DNA of 64,000 bases. It comes from Tamarix chinensis. Lineage: Eukaryota; Streptophyta; Magnoliopsida; Caryophyllales; Tamaricaceae. A program made the position numbers and the translations under genes. The stretch's first letter is position 1. Every line of letters begins with the position of its first letter. The DNA lies in contig CM060177.1 of NCBI GenBank assembly GCA_030549775.1, forward strand, positions 58,282,638 through 58,346,637, in the 5' to 3' direction. This document shows positions 1 to 14,400 of this stretch, piece by piece. Below the pieces are notes generated by a model that was not told the origin of the DNA, did not search any database, and saw only the letters and a program-made list of their open reading frames with translations.

Positions 1-1596
1 AACCTTTAAATAATTCTTATAAATCAAGAAGAAAAATAAAATTACCACCTCTAAGAGAAACCAAAGGAAAGAGGCAACTGAAAGTAATAATCAACTTTTT
101 TTTCCAAATCTAACTCTTTCTTTCTTAAGAATCAAAAAAGATGAAGTAAAAGAAAGGATTAGAAGAGTTAACCAAGATGTAACTAGAGAAGAGTGAGCAC
201 AAGTATTAAGAAGCTAAGGATATTTCAATGGCTGAAAAAACATAAGAAAACTAGATGATTAGGGTTTTTTATAACTAATGAATCGATCAAGCAATGAGTG
301 AGAAAATATAATAGATTAAAAACCCAAAATTTACCTTTCAAGTTTGGGGTGAATATGCAAATTAATCATGAATAGGTTGAATTCTGTCATAAGGATTAAA
401 TGGTGGTTTTCTAGATAATGTAGGTTGATTTCTTCTAGAAAATGATCTAACACAAGATAGGAAATGGTAGATTAGTATGGGAAGAAAATATCTTAGCCAT
501 GTAGTTATATCCTAGAATAAATCATATGTTCTAGAATTGTTTAGAGGAGAGATGAAGAAGAAAACAAAGGTTAAGGTCATCCTCCCTCTTTTCTACAAAA
601 TTAGACCCTTCAATCCTCTTGAGGTCAAAATTAAAGCTGAATATATAATCAAAGGGGTTAATGATTACTTAGTAACAGTTCGGAGTTGGATTATCAAGGT
701 TCTTTTTTCATAAAAGAAATTTTTTAGAAAATTATAGCTTCAAAAATTACTTAGCTCAATAACCTAAGCAATCGGTTTAGTTATACCAATCGAGTGTTCT
801 ATAGAACAATTAGTTGGTTTCCCCAAACCAATCGATTAGTTCCATCAAACAAAACCTTGGCTAAAAATGATTAAATAATTAATTGGTTCTTAGAACTAGT
901 TAATTAGTATGCTAATAAAACTTGTTTTACTCATTTTTTCCCATACTTTTCCATATCTATAATAAATCAAACCCAAATTATAGTTAAGATCAAACATCAC
1001 CCAAATTTCATTAAACATTAATATTTCCCATTCTATAAATCATACACTTATGGGGTATTATAGTTTTTTCAGAATTTCTTGCATAAATAAAAGGAAAAAA
1101 AAGAAACTCATATGAATATTGAATATATTGAGGAATTCATCCATGTCAATTGATTCAATATATATTTTAGTATTTGCGTTTAGAAAGAAATAAAATGATA
1201 AATAAGAATTAAAAGAATGGAAAGGAGAGAAAAAAATATTTGCAAAAATGACAAGATTAAACTTTTCATGTAAGAAAAAGTTTAACTTTTATGAGGTATC
1301 AACTCATAAAAAATGCAATTTATAAATTAGTGCTTGGTGCTTATGATTACTAAAATATGTGTACAATACTATACAACTATGAGATGTGCATCTTGTAAGA
1401 AAGTATATTCTATTTAATAAAATATGTATTTATAATATGTATATTTATCCCTTATTGTTTTATAAATAAAAAATTAAAATGTATATCTGTTGATATAACA
1501 TATATATTCACAAGTATAGTATGCACATTTCATCTTTATCAGAATTGCATGTGTCAATATAATTTATGCATTAACAATTATAAAATGTGCATTTAT
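1..1596. other. AT-rich stretch without a recognisable gene
   Basis: No coding region, RNA gene or clear transposon end is visible. From about 1330 to 1596 the sequence has loosely repeated blocks around TATGTGCAT and GTTTTATAAATAAA. Similar blocks resume at about 26075-26170, just past the far end of the interrupted LTR. The LTR therefore seems to have inserted into a local degenerate repeat. Confidence 0.5.
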
Positions 1597-2835
1597 TGTA
1601 ATAACCTAAAATTTCATAACCTTTACTTTCGGGTGTTTACCCCTTTTATTCGAAAATAAATCATAAAACCTTAGGCTGATTATTTTGTTATTAATTTTAA
1701 CCTGTAACCTAAATAATTTGTTGAATATTTTTCCTTGATTATTTTACCTCATTCTTTTTTGTTAAACATTTTTTAAAGCTAATTATTTTTTCCATATATT
1801 TTTCCTACTGGTACCCTAACCTAATAAAACTAAACCTAAAATTCATTTAAAATAAAATATTTCTACCCTTACCCTACCATTATTGCCCCTGATTTACCCT
1901 TTACTATGCCCCCATTTCCCTCCCTCAAACACTCTTCTATTATCACTCCCTTCTCACACTACCACACCTCTTCCCCTCTACCAAGCCATATTCTATCACC
2001 ATCACCTCGCCAGTCTATTTCTCCATCTGCATATATACATACATGCATACATAATCCCTTCCTTTTCTCCCTTCTATCTTCACTCAACTATACCCCAATT
2101 ATTCCTCTTACTCCCTTCCATCCTTGTCCAAATAGCATCTCCACCTATTACGCCTTGCATTTGTTCCGTTTCCACCACCAACCCTCTATTCCTCTCTCTT
2201 TTCTTTATTTAACTCTGGCCCTACCCCTTCATAAGCCTTATTTAGTTCCACCATTACCCAACAAGCTACAACCTAGCCCCTAATCTCCTCCATTTTCATG
2301 CAATCCCTCCACTAGCCACAACCATACAACCCTCTATATCTCCCAAACCACATAGACCTCTACACCCTCTCCTTTAACACACTACCATTGCCACCCTTCT
2401 TCTTCTTCCAACCTATCCCTACGTGCACTAATATATGCCCAGTCACCATGCCTATGCATTACCCTTGACACCAACACCTCCTTGACCCATTTACTAGCCC
2501 TTTCCCATGCTTCCTCCTCTACAAAACCATCGACAACCATTCACCTTTCTACCCAAGGGTTGTCACCTAGCATTACCACAACCTCTACCATTTCCCAACT
2601 ACTTTCTCCCATTGCGATAGTTGACCTCATCCTATTTTCATTATTCTCCTCCTCCTCTTCTTCTTCTCCCTTCTCCCCTTTTGTACCATGCTTATCCTTC
2701 TTCTCCCATATGGCCATTTATGCCATAACCAATCTACCACCTTATACACCCCTTTCGTTGTGCACCCCCATAGTAAATATTGATGATAGCACAGTAGGGT
2801 TTTGAAGTGAAAATAACATTAAGTATGTTTGTTAC
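1597..2835 (+). repeat. Piece 1 of the interrupted LTR, with pyrimidine-rich segment
   Basis: This is the 5' third of the plus-strand LTR. From about 1860 to 2800 the top strand is extremely rich in C and T with few G, which creates long meaningless open frames. The same kind of segment occurs at the matching place in the other long LTRs: 50050-51250 on the plus strand, and as purine-rich sequence at 5460-6170, 13960-14720 and 36360-37050 in the minus-strand copies. It stops at the Tekay insertion, where GTTAC (2831-2835) is the duplicated target. Confidence 0.65.
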
Positions 2836-3619
2836 TACAACACCCTAATTTTTACTACTAAAAAATTTTATTTTACAGTAAAAGTAAATAAGTAAAATAT
2901 TAGGGGTTACTATAGTAATTGACTTAAGTCTAGAATATGCAACCATCCTTATATTAATGATAAGGCTAAAAAAATTCATCGTAATATAGGGAAATTAGAA
3001 ATGAAAGAAACATATATAATATAATAATTAGTTTGGAATTTAACTCCAAGTTACAATACAAAATAAAAAAGAAGGGATGTCATGGATCAAGAGTCCAAAA
3101 GGGGTATTTGGGTAAATACAACTAACAGACAACATTACTCTTCACCCAAACCCCAGTACAAATAAAGTCACTCAGCCCCACATAATGCATCATAGGCAAC
3201 ATAGTCATCTAGTGGATCTTTTGAGACCTACACATAAGAATCAGGATCTCCTGCTTAGGGGAATGAACAACACCCATAAAATGGATGGTTAGCACACTAC
3301 GTACTAAGCAAGGGAACAATACTATCAAAATAATGATACAAATAGCACAAGTATCCACAACAAGTGATAATATACAGATAAATAAAATATTTCATAAAAT
3401 AGATAATGATTTAGATCTCTTTATTAGATATAATCCATTTTCATTCTTTTATATATGTTAAGTGCAAGAACCCCACTATTTTAAAATGGTGGAACAGTTT
3501 GAAGCACTTTTTCGAGGACCACACACTTGAGTCACTATTATTATCTAATGAAAAAGATCTAAAAACATCACCCTCTTGGGGTAGAATGCTTCTAAGCTAA
3601 TATTTTCCTTGATGGAATG

Positions 3620-3672
<53 letters not shown>

Positions 3673-6410
3673 CTTGGTCCTAACACACATAATCTTCCAC
3701 ATTAAATCATTAGTGTCTTTCTCCATAGGTTATACTGTTATATTTTCATTTCACAATGAGTAGGGGCCCCACCATTCTTACTCTGGTGAAATAGACTAAA
3801 AAAATTTCTCAGGGAAAATAGTCCTAAGACACTATTCTTTCCGATGGAATAGACATTAAAAACATTACCTTCTTAGGGAAAAATGCTCTCGAACTACTAT
3901 TCTCCTAGGTGCAGCGGGATATATATATATATATATATATATCACTTTAGCTCTACTCACATTCTCTTTCACTTTAAGTTATTAGTATCTTGCTAAATAT
4001 TATTTCATAGGCATCAAATATGTTGAAGTAGATAAACACGTCATGCAGGTCAAGGTTCTCAATCCTATTTAAATCAAATTACACACTCTTTAGCATTCAT
4101 TCTTCCATATTGATTATTCATCCATCATTTAGAATATGTCAAACTTGAACATCATCATTATTACCATATCCATAATGCACAGTCTAGTTCCTATGTCATA
4201 TACATACATTAATAAATTTATCCCAAGGTATTACTTTTAGAAATCTCCAAAAATCCTAATTCCACATGTTATCCATATTACCTCCCTTGAGACTCACATG
4301 ATTACAAAGTCCAATAAACAAACTCATGAGGCCAATCATTAGTAACATATTCAGAATCCGAACAACCTATAATTTTTTACATATGGAATAATAACAATAG
4401 CATTATAAGATATTATACCCTAATTAATAATTATTTCACTAAAGGACCTCAAAATAAATGATAATACCTCCAAACATTTATCAAGATATAATAATCATAT
4501 TTTAATCCACTTAACACATAAAATACCAAATTTTCCTTATTATCTCATAATGACCAAAATACCCCTAAGGACAAATAATAACCTTTATTTTGTAAAGCCT
4601 CATATCTTCCACGCACATTATTTCAAGTCCACTAATATTCATCATACCTCATCAAATATGTCTATGTCCATTTATCATGGTTTATTTAGTCTAAATTTCA
4701 TGACATATGATATATTCCCGCAATTATGTCATTATCACAACAAAACCATAACTATACCTTTTACCCATTCTTATTTTCTTTCCATAATATAATATCCATA
4801 ACACCACAAAATATCATGATCAACATATATTAAATCACATATCAATAATATCATGAAACACATAAATAGACAAAGAAGCAAATAACACAAAAACGCTAAA
4901 CATCAAATAGTATCCTTACCAACTATGACATCGGGCTCTAAGCACAAAAATCCAAGACTTTCTCCTCCAAGATAATAGGAATACTACCTATGAAAAATAA
5001 CAAAACCCTAGTTTAGCTAAAAGAGTTTAACCGAAGGAGAAATTAAGGTGAAGAGGGTAACAACAAAAATAACCATAGTTAAATGGAAGCTTGAGATTTA
5101 TGGATGTATAGTAGAATATGTTGTTGAACTATGGTTAAAATTTATTTGTATTTCAACAAGGTTTGAGGTGAAAATAGGGGTGCACAGTCAAAATAGGTGA
5201 ATTCAAGGTTGTGCTACAAACGGGGCGTACCTAGGCCTAAAGGAAGAATCATGCATAGCTAGGTAATGCAAAGTGGCACATCCAAGCCCATTACTGGTCA
5301 AATAGGTTATAAGTTGAAAATATACATAAAAGCATGCATTTAGGCCATGTGCACGGGTGTGAGGGTGCACGAGTAGGTTATGCTGAGTTGCATGAAAGTG
5401 AGTTAGAAAATTTTAGTGTTGCATGGCCATGCTTGAGGCCATGCATAAGTAGTATGTTCCTAGAAATGAGATGGGAAAGGATAAGAAGAAGTAAAAAGAT
5501 GTGGTGATCAGTGATGATAGCTAATGACGGTGCTAAAAAAGGTTAGGGTGACCTTGGTTGTTTGTCCACCGGTCAATGGGTGTTGTATGGTGGTGCATGG
5601 TGGTATTGGTGGTGGAACAGCTATGCATAGATAAAAATAGGGCACAAATAGGAGGAACAAGGAGAAGAAAAGAGAGGGAAGAAGGGGAGCTTGGACAGTA
5701 TTTTGGACACAAAAATGGGTAGAAGTCAAGGCAAACAAAAGAGAAGGGAAGGAGAATGTGTAGTGTAAATATATACATGTGTGTGTGTGCGGTGCAAATC
5801 GGGAAGAAATAAAACAGAGGGGGCATGTGTGTAATGGTGAAGGGTGCTGGTCACAAAGGTGGCAAAGGAGACAATGGTTGTGTGTTGTGCTGAAGAATGG
5901 CAGAGGGTGTAATAGGGATGGTGATGGTTGTGTGTATAAGTTGTGTAAGGATAAGGAATGATAAAAAGTGGCAAGGTGTGCATATGTATGAGCAAGTCTA
6001 CAAGGGTAATAGAAGATGAAGAAGAAGGAGAAGGTTGGTGATGGATGATGGATGGCTCCAGAAAAGGTGATGGAAGATGGAGCAAGCGGAGAAGAGAAAG
6101 CAAGTTGCAACAATCAAACATTGCAGTGGAAGATGGAGAAGAATGAAAAGAAAAGGAGAAAGAGAAAAATATCAGGAGATTAGTTTAGTTGGTTTTAGAT
6201 TAGCCAAAATAGTTAGGATTACTGGAAATTTTAGTGGGTTTGAGTTTGGTTTACAAAGTACGGTTTACCTGGGTCAAGGATTTTAGATACAATTAAAGTT
6301 TGGGAAATTAAGAAATTTAGTTAAGGCTAAAGCAAGATATCTCTAGATTAGAACTAAATTAGGGCATTATTAGTATAGGATTAGGCTAAGTAAATTTTAG
6401 GGGTATTATA
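2836..6410 (-). repeat. 3' LTR of the Tekay-type element
   Basis: It matches 11415-14933 throughout, for example the opening CACCCTAATTTTTACTA and the blocks around CATGGATCAAGAGTC. It carries hairpin blocks at 3466-3672 and 3764-3915, a long (TA)n run at 3626-3669, a shorter one at 3921-3943, and a purine-rich segment at 5460-6170. That last segment is the minus-strand counterpart of the pyrimidine-rich part of sister LTRs and holds long spurious frames on the minus strand. Length is 3575 bp against 3519 bp for the partner, the (TA)n run accounting for part of this. Confidence 0.88.
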
Positions 6411-6430
6411 TCACTATCCTCTTAAAAGAG
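6411..6430 (-). other. Polypurine tract of the Tekay-type element
   Basis: On the minus strand a purine-rich stretch, TCTTTTAAGAGGATAGTGA, lies directly before the start of the 3' LTR. This is where the plus-strand DNA primer of an LTR retrotransposon is expected. Several pyrimidines interrupt it. Confidence 0.55.
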
Positions 6431-6439
6431 ACTTCGTCC

Positions 6440-9400
6440 CTAAAGTCAACAAGTCTAGGTTAGGGAAGAAGGGAAAAAGGATGTAAGGAAGTAATTTCGG
6501 TGGTTAAACATATCAGAGTTACTAATATACTATTGGGGAATACCCCCTTAAAAGAGAGAAAATCCAAAACTCTAACAAACCTGAGCTAAAAAGTTTGGGG
6601 TACATCTCACATATGTCCTTCTCGATCTCCCAAATTTCTTCTTCTACTACATGATGGCTCCAAAGTATCTGCATAAGCGAAATTAAGCTCTTCTTGTCTA
6701 TAGAATATTGATATAGAGAATCCTCAAATTCCTCTCCTTGTAAGACAATTAATCATCGAGCTCGATCTCATCTAGTTTGATCACATGCAACAAATCTATG
6801 ACATACTTCCTCAATTGAGAAAAGTAGAATACATTGTGAACTCAAGCAAACTCTAGTGGAAGCGCTAAGCAGTATGCAACCTTACCAACCCAATCAAGAA
6901 TCTCATATGGACCAATGAACCTTAAGCTCAACTTACCCTTTTGACCAAATCTCTACACTCACTTGGTGGGTGAAACCCTCAACAAAAGTCTATCCTTTAG
7001 CTTTAAACCATCATTTTGACATCTCTAATTTGTGTAGCTCTTCTAACGACTCTGAGCTACTCTAATCCTATCCTGAATCAACTGAACTTGCTAAGTCGTC
7101 TCCTCAATCAACTCTAGTGTAAGTACAACAGTCTCACTGATGTTGCTCCAACACATAGATGTTTGACATTTATGTCCATATAATGCCTCAAAGGGTTCTA
7201 TCCTTATACTATCATGGTAACTATTGTTATGTGAGAACTTAACAAAATGAAGATGATCTTCTCAACTACCTTAGAAATCTAAAACACAAGCTCGTAGCAT
7301 ATGCTCTAGCATCAATATCGTCCTCTTATTCTATCCGTCCATAGTTAGATGAGAAGTGGTACTCATCCTCAATTTCATGCCCATAGCCTCCTACAACTTC
7401 CCCCAAAAGTACAAAAGGAATTTTGAATCCTGATCTCAAACTATATCGGTAGGGGTGCCATGCCTAGTCACCACAAACGTCAAATGTGCATTAAATAGTT
7501 GATCCATACTCTAATTCGACTTAATTAGCATAAAAACAACAGACTTAGTCAACCTATTGACAATATCTTAAATCATATCACAACTTCTACAAGTCCTTAG
7601 TAGCCTACTCATAAAGCCCATTGAGATGGAGTCCTACTTCCACCTTGAAACATTTGAAGGCTGAACCAACCCTACAGGTATCTGATGCTCAATCTTAACT
7701 TTTTGGAAAGTCAAACACTTTAACATGAACTCTGCTACCTCTCGCTTTATGTGACGCCACTAGTAGTTCTTCTTAAGGTCCTTATATAACGTATCCCCTC
7801 CTAGGTGGATGGAATATGGAGTATAGTGATATTCCTCCAAACTCTGGCACTTTAAATCAGCACAACTCTATTGTACACACAAAGACCTCTATAGCAAATG
7901 CTACCATCTCCATGGATCTAGGAACCCTTAACTCTATAGTTCTAAATCTTCTATCAGATCCTCACAAGTTTAACATCCCTAGGTTGTCTGACTTGACTCT
8001 TATAAAAAATTGTCGATATAATCATCAAAGCACACATTTAAATCTCAAAATCGCCCTACTAGATCATCTATATTCCCATTTCACCAAACTCCTCAAGCAA
8101 ATAACTAGACACAAAAATAGAACCCAAAGAATGTGATCTTTTCCTACTCAAGGCATCAATAATAACATTGGCCCTACCCTTGTGGTAAATCAACTCGATA
8201 TCTTAGTCCTTCACCAACTCTAGCCACCTCCTATACCTCTTATTCAATTCCTTTTAAGTGAATATATACATGAGAATCTTATGGTTTGTGTAGAACTTGC
8301 ACTTAGTCTCATATAGATAATGCCTCCATATCTTTAATGCACAAATAACTACTACCAACACTAGATCATGCGTCAGATAGTTTTACTCATACTACTTTAA
8401 CTAATGAGAAGTGTAAGCCACTATCTTACCATACTACATCAAAACACAACCCAATCCTTTTTTTTTTGCATCACTGTAGACCTCAAATATATCAATACCT
8501 AAAGGCATAGTTAATATGGGTGTTGTAGTTACCCGTAGCTTTAACTCTTAAAATACTCTCTCACAAGCATCATCCCACTGGAATTTGGTGGTCTTCTTTC
8601 AAAGATTCATTAAGGGATGAGCTACCTCTGAGAAATACTAAATAAAGCATTTGTAGTGCTTGGCCAAACCAAAGAAGCTACGTATCTCAGGGACTCTAGT
8701 AGGTGCCTTCCACTCACTCACTACTAGAATCGTTGTCGGATCCACAGTGACTCCTCATGTCGATACAACATATCCCAACAATAACTCACATTTTTAGAGT
8801 TTAGCATACAACTTATGCTCTCTCAAGGGTGACAAAATCATCCATAGATGCTGCTCATGCTCCTCTCTATTCTACGAGTAAATCAAAATATCATTTATAA
8901 TAACCACAACAAAATGATTAAGGAAAGGCTAAAAAATCCTCAACATTAAGTCCATAAAAATAGTCGGTGCATTAGTGATCCCAAAAGGGATTAGTGTAAA
9001 CTTGTAGTGCTCATACCTAATCCTAAAGGTCATCTTTATGATGTCTACCTCAGCGATCCATAACTAATGATGACCCGACCTCAACTCAATCATTGAGAAG
9101 GTTAAAATACCTAAAGCTGGTTAAACAAGTCATTGATCCTCAAAACAAGATAGGGGTTCTTCACATTCAACTAGTTTAACCCTCGATAATATATACACAG
9201 GCAAAAACTCCTATTCTTCTTCTTCACAAACAACACTGGTGCTCCCTATGGAGACATACTCGACTGGATATACCTCTGAGCCAACAAATCATCTAACTAA
9301 GTCTTCAAATCCCTAAACCTTATCAGTATCATCCGATATGGCACCTTTGAAATAGTTTTGGCCCCCGATACGAACTCAATTGTGTAATCTATCTCTCGTA

Positions 9401-11170
9401 CCGATGGTATACCTAGAATATCCTCAGGAAACACATTTAGAAACTCTCGAAAAACTAAAATTCCCTTCAAGGTTAAAACACCCTTGTTCACTCCTGAACT
9501 CCACACAAAAATATAGGGTAACCCCTCTACACAAAAAAAATACAACATATGGGTAAATACAACCATTGTCATAGGCTTAGGATTACATCTCTGGTAAAAG
9601 ACCTTAGCATCCTAATGTCTCCGCTTCATAACTCGCTCTTTTGGAAAATCTATCACTACCTTATACCTCCATAATATATCCATCCTAAGGATAATGTCAA
9701 AGTATTAATGTTCCATCTTAGCCAAATCACTAGGAAGTCTACCTCATCTATCTCTAAGGCTACATCCAAGTAGAGCCTACTATAGGCCATTCTATCCCTA
9801 GAAGGTAATAACACAATTATAGATACAATAGAAGATGAAGTTGATGCAACTTTAGTAACTAATGAAGAAGACACAAATGACAAAAATGCTCTTGAATCAA
9901 ACAACACATAAACTAGTGATGATAGGATTGAGAATGTACTAATGACCACATCCAACTTCTTGTCAACCTCTGCCTAGTTGATGACATTCAGGCATTTGCT
10001 TGATTGTCCTCTATAGTACCCTCCATAATGCCCTCTAGAACTCTAAGTCTGCTTCTTCCTTCGGAGTGACAGGGTGAGGCCCATGCGGCCTCCCCTAACT
10101 CTCTCTAGGCTTTCCACTAGGTGGGGCAGATGCTCTTTGCTAAATTTTGCTATAGAGGTTGTTGGTAGGTCAGCTACTAAAAATCCTACTAATGCGGAAT
10201 CAATGGTGTCTGTTACTAATACTAACTCTACTGATGTTTGATACTCAAAAGATCGATGGTCTAGCTGACTATACATCTTACACTGAATTAGAGTGCCTCA
10301 ACAACTCCTCCTTGGGTGATCCTAACAACAAAAATGGCATGCTAAGCACCTTAATTGAGCCCAAAATCTTCTTTGACCTCCTAACTAACCCTAGTGCAAT
10401 AATGATGTCCTTGAGACTGATTCTAACTTCTCTGCTAAAACCCTAGAGGTCCTCTTTGTTATTGGATCTTGGCTCTAGAACCCTACAACTTTGGCTTCCA
10501 CATACCTAGAATGGAAGCCTTCTCCTAAAATAACGTAGCAATGATACAGACCCCTTATATAGCGTGGCTAAGTCCTATAAATCTATAGCACCCATCATCC
10601 TCTGAATGCTAAAGTTGAGTCCAAACTCAAACTAGTAGACCATAGTTTACTCATTATTTGCGATCCCTGGCATAAACATTAGCAAATCTGTAAACTGGGT
10701 GTGGTACTACCTCACCGTTATGCTCCCCTAAGTTAACTATATGAACACCTTCAACTTACCACTCTTAAGACTCTCAGGGTAAAACTTGGCAAGAATGGCC
10801 ACCTCGAAATCCTCCTAGGACATCTATGGCTCGTCTTGTTCACGATGACCTACACACTAGGTGTTGGTAAATCCTTGTAGGAAAAAGGCTATAATACCCG
10901 CCTTACAGGCATATGGGCAATCAACTTCCTCAAACATCCTATCTAAATCCTAAATCCATCCCTCAAGGATGACTAAGTGCTCATCTCTAGTGTAGATTAA
11001 TGGGTGATGTCCCGCAACCCTTGTAATATATTCTTTTCTGATACCCTCCTATAGGTGAAGTGGAGGTGGTGGAGGTGATTGAGGCGAACATCAGACAAAA
11101 TCAATGAACACCTCAAAGGTCTCTTCTAAATGAATAATTCGGTCATTAAGTGACATGACGACTAACTAGC
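6440..11170 (-). pseudogene. Tekay-type gag-pol polyprotein, broken by stops and frameshifts
   Basis: Read from high to low coordinates it follows the Ty3/gypsy order. Gag lies at about 11160-10050. The aspartic protease region lies near 9955-9656, with VLFDSRAFLSF where family members have a DSG(A/S) active site, so the glycine is lost. The protease-RT linker and start of RT lie at 9572-9297, with FPEDILGIPSVREIDYTIEF followed by a PYRM motif. RT, RNase H and integrase fill the rest, on to a C-terminal chromodomain-like block near 6672-6600 that reads ILWSHHVVEEEIWEIEKD and is still well preserved. The HDVFHVSxLRKY-type integrase tail is visible just upstream as HNVFYFSQLRKYV. No frame longer than about 100 residues survives. 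Chromovirus assignment rests on the chromodomain and primer site. Confidence 0.85.
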
Positions 11171-11399
11171 TACAAGATAGAGAATGTGTTAGGGTAAAAC
11201 CTCCCTTGCTTACAAACACATAGTGCACATAATCACATTTCAAGGCCACCTAAGCTACCCTTCCTCAATTCCTCATAATTTAATTCAATTTTTAAAAGGA
11301 AAATGGGTTTTCTAAAATGTAAAATAAACCATTGAAATCAAACAAGGGATCGTTGAAAATCAAAATTTGAAAACCAAAACATGGTAATTAAAGATCAAA

Positions 11400-11411
11400 G
11401 CTCTGATATCA
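11400..11411 (-). other. Primer binding site, initiator-tRNA-Met type
   Basis: The minus strand reads TGATATCAGAGC three bases inside the 5' LTR. This is one transition away from TGGTATCAGAGC, the complement of the initiator tRNA-Met 3' end used by most plant chromoviruses. It fixes the orientation of the element and the inner edge of its 5' LTR. Confidence 0.85.
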
Positions 11412-11414
11412 AAT

Positions 11415-14400
11415 TGCAGGACCCTAATTTTTACTATTAAAAAAATTCATTTTATAGTAAAAGTAAATAAGTAAAAAAAATGGGGGTTACCACCATAATT
11501 GATGTAAGTCTAGTTTATGCAACCATCCTTACATAATCACAAAGCCGAAACATTTATATTAATACAGGGAAATTAAAAATTATAAAAATATTTATAATAC
11601 AACAATGAGTTAGAATTTAACTTTGAGTTACAATACAAGATAAAAAAAAAAAAGTGATACCATGGATCAAGAGTCTAAAAAGGGCATCTGGCTAAATACA
11701 ACTATTAGACAACATTACTCTTCACCCCAACACCCAGTATAGATAAGTTCACTCATCCCCACATAAGACATCATAGGCAACATAATCATCTAGTGGATCT
11801 TCTAAGACATACATATAAGAATCAGGGTCTTCAGCTCATGGAAATGAAAAGCACCTATAAAATGGGTGGTCAATACGCTATGTACTAAGTAAAGGAACAG
11901 TACTATCGAAATAGGGATAAAAATAGCACACGTATCCACAATAAGTGATAATATATAGATAAATGAAACATCTCATAAAATAGATAATGATTCAAATCCT
12001 ATTATTATGTACAATCCTTTTTTATTCTTTTATATAAATTAAGTGCAGGAATCACACTATTCTTAAAATCAATGGAATAGTTTGCAGCAACTTCTCACAA
12101 AAAACATACCTCAGCTACTATTATCATTCAATAGAACAGACTTGAAAACATTACCTTCTTAGGGCAGAATGCTCTAGAGCCACTATTCTCCATAGTGTGT
12201 GTGTATATATATATATCACCTTGTTCTTGACGTATGTACTCTTCTACTTTAAATCATTGGTGTCTTTTTCCATAGGTTTTACTATTATATTTTCATTTCA
12301 TGATAAGTAGAGGCCCACTATTCTTAATCTAGTGGAATGGACTGAAACATATTTTTGGGGAAAAATGAGCCACTATTCATTTCAGTGTAATGGAGATTAA
12401 AAACATCTCTTTTATAGGGAAAAATGTTCCTAAGCTAATATTCTCCCCGGTGGAATGGGATATATATATATATGTAATGCCTTAGCCCTACTCACATGCT
12501 CTTTCACTTTAAATAATTAGTATCTTGTTTAATATTATTTCATAGGCGCCGAATTCATTCAAATAGATAAACACATCATGTAGGTCAAAGTCCTAAATCA
12601 TTAGTAAACCCTATTTGCACACCCTATAGCATTTATTCTCCCATATTGATTATTCATCCATCATTTACAATATGTCACTCTCAAATATAATCAATATTAT
12701 CATACCCATAATGCACAGTATATTTCCCATGTCATACACATACATTAATAATCTTATCCTAAGGTATTACTCACAAAAATCTCCAAAAACCCTAATTGTA
12801 TATATTAGCCATAGTACCTTCCATGAGACTCACATGATCACCAACTTCAATAAACAACTTCATAAGGCCAATCATTAGAAACATGTTTACAATCCAAACA
12901 ACCTCTAGGTTTTTACACATAGAATAATAACATTAGCGTTAAAAGATATTATGCCTAATTAACCATTATTTCATTAAAGGACCTCAAAACAAATGATAAT
13001 ACCTCCAAACATTTCTAAGGATATCATTATTATATTTTAATCCATTTAACACATAAAATACCAAAATTTCCTTACTATCCCATAATAACCAAAATACCCC
13101 TAAAGATAAACCATAACCTTCATTTTCTAAAGTCTTGAATCTTTCACACACATTATTTTTCCAAGTCCACCAATAATCATCATACCTCATAAACTATGTC
13201 TATGTCCATTTATCATTGATTATTTAGCCTACATTGCATACCATAAGATATGTTCCCACAATTATGTCATTATCACAACAAAATCATAACTATACCTTTT
13301 ACTCATTCCTACTTCCTTTCCAGAACATAATATCTATACCATCATCATATTATCACAAACTATCATGAAAAACATATATTAAATCATATATCAACAATAT
13401 CATAAAACACACACATAACCATACGAGCAAATAACACAAAATCCATAAAAATAAAATAGTATCCAAACCAACTAGGACACTAGGCTCTAAGCACAAAAAT
13501 TGTAGACTTCCTCCTCTGAGATCACTGGAATATCACCTACAAAAAATAATAAAAACCATGGTTTAGCTCTAAGATTTTAACCAAATGAGAAGTTAACATG
13601 AAGATGGTAAAGATAGGAAAAAAAAACTATAGTTAAATGGAAGCTTGAGATGCATAGTAGAATGTGTGGTTGAGCTATGGTAAAAATTTGCAGGTGCTGG
13701 GACAAGGGTTGGGGCTGAAGATAGGGGTGCAAGGTCAAAATGGAGTGATTGCATGGTTGTGCTATAAGCGATGCACATCCTGAATGAGAGGAAGGATTCC
13801 ACACAACCAGGTAATGTGAAATGGAAAAACTATACTCCATCACTAGAAAAACAAGTCACAAGTTTAACATATATATACAATGTGTGTTTGGGTGGTGCGC
13901 GGGCATACGAGGGTGCATGGGTTAAGAAATTTTAGTGTTTCATGGCCATGCTTGATGCTATGTACAGGTCATACATTCCTTAAAAATGAGGCGAGCAAGG
14001 AAAATAAGAAGGAAAAAGAGGCGGTGGTTGGTGGTGATGGCTGGTGACAATGCTAGGGAAATTTTGGGTGACCTTAGTGGTTGGTCCACCGATTGATGGG
14101 TTGTGTGTGGTGGTGCATGATGGTGTTGGTGGTGGAAAGGAGGCGCACAAGTAAAAATAGGGCACAAACAAGAGGAAGAAATAGAATAAAAGAGAAGGAA
14201 GAAAGGAGAAGGAAGATAGGAGCTTACGTAGTGTTTTAGACATAAAATGGGTAAAAGATAAGGAAAATATAAGAGAAGGGAAGGAGAGTGTGTGTGTGTG
14301 TGTGGTGCAAATTGGGAAGAAAATAAATAGAGCAGGGGCATATGTTTAATGGTGTGGTGTGGTGGTGTAGGTCAGGAGGGTGGTAGTGGAGATGATGGTT

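Noticed and set aside
1883..2805. Open frames of 107-125 codons on the plus strand
   Set aside because: They lie in the C/T-rich LTR segment, overlap in several frames, are dominated by Pro, Ser, Leu and His, and show no domain. The skewed composition simply lacks stop codons.
3626..3669. Replication origin or matrix attachment signal in the (TA)n run
   Set aside because: It is a plain microsatellite that differs in length between the two LTRs. Nothing else supports such a role.
5508..6121. Minus-strand frames of up to 201 codons
   Set aside because: The same composition effect in the purine-rich (minus-strand pyrimidine-rich) part of a Tekay LTR. The partner LTR at 13577-14341 has similar but different frames, not a conserved protein.
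7816..8136. 106-codon plus-strand frame
   Set aside because: Lies opposite the minus-strand pol relic of the Tekay-type element and has no features of a protein family.
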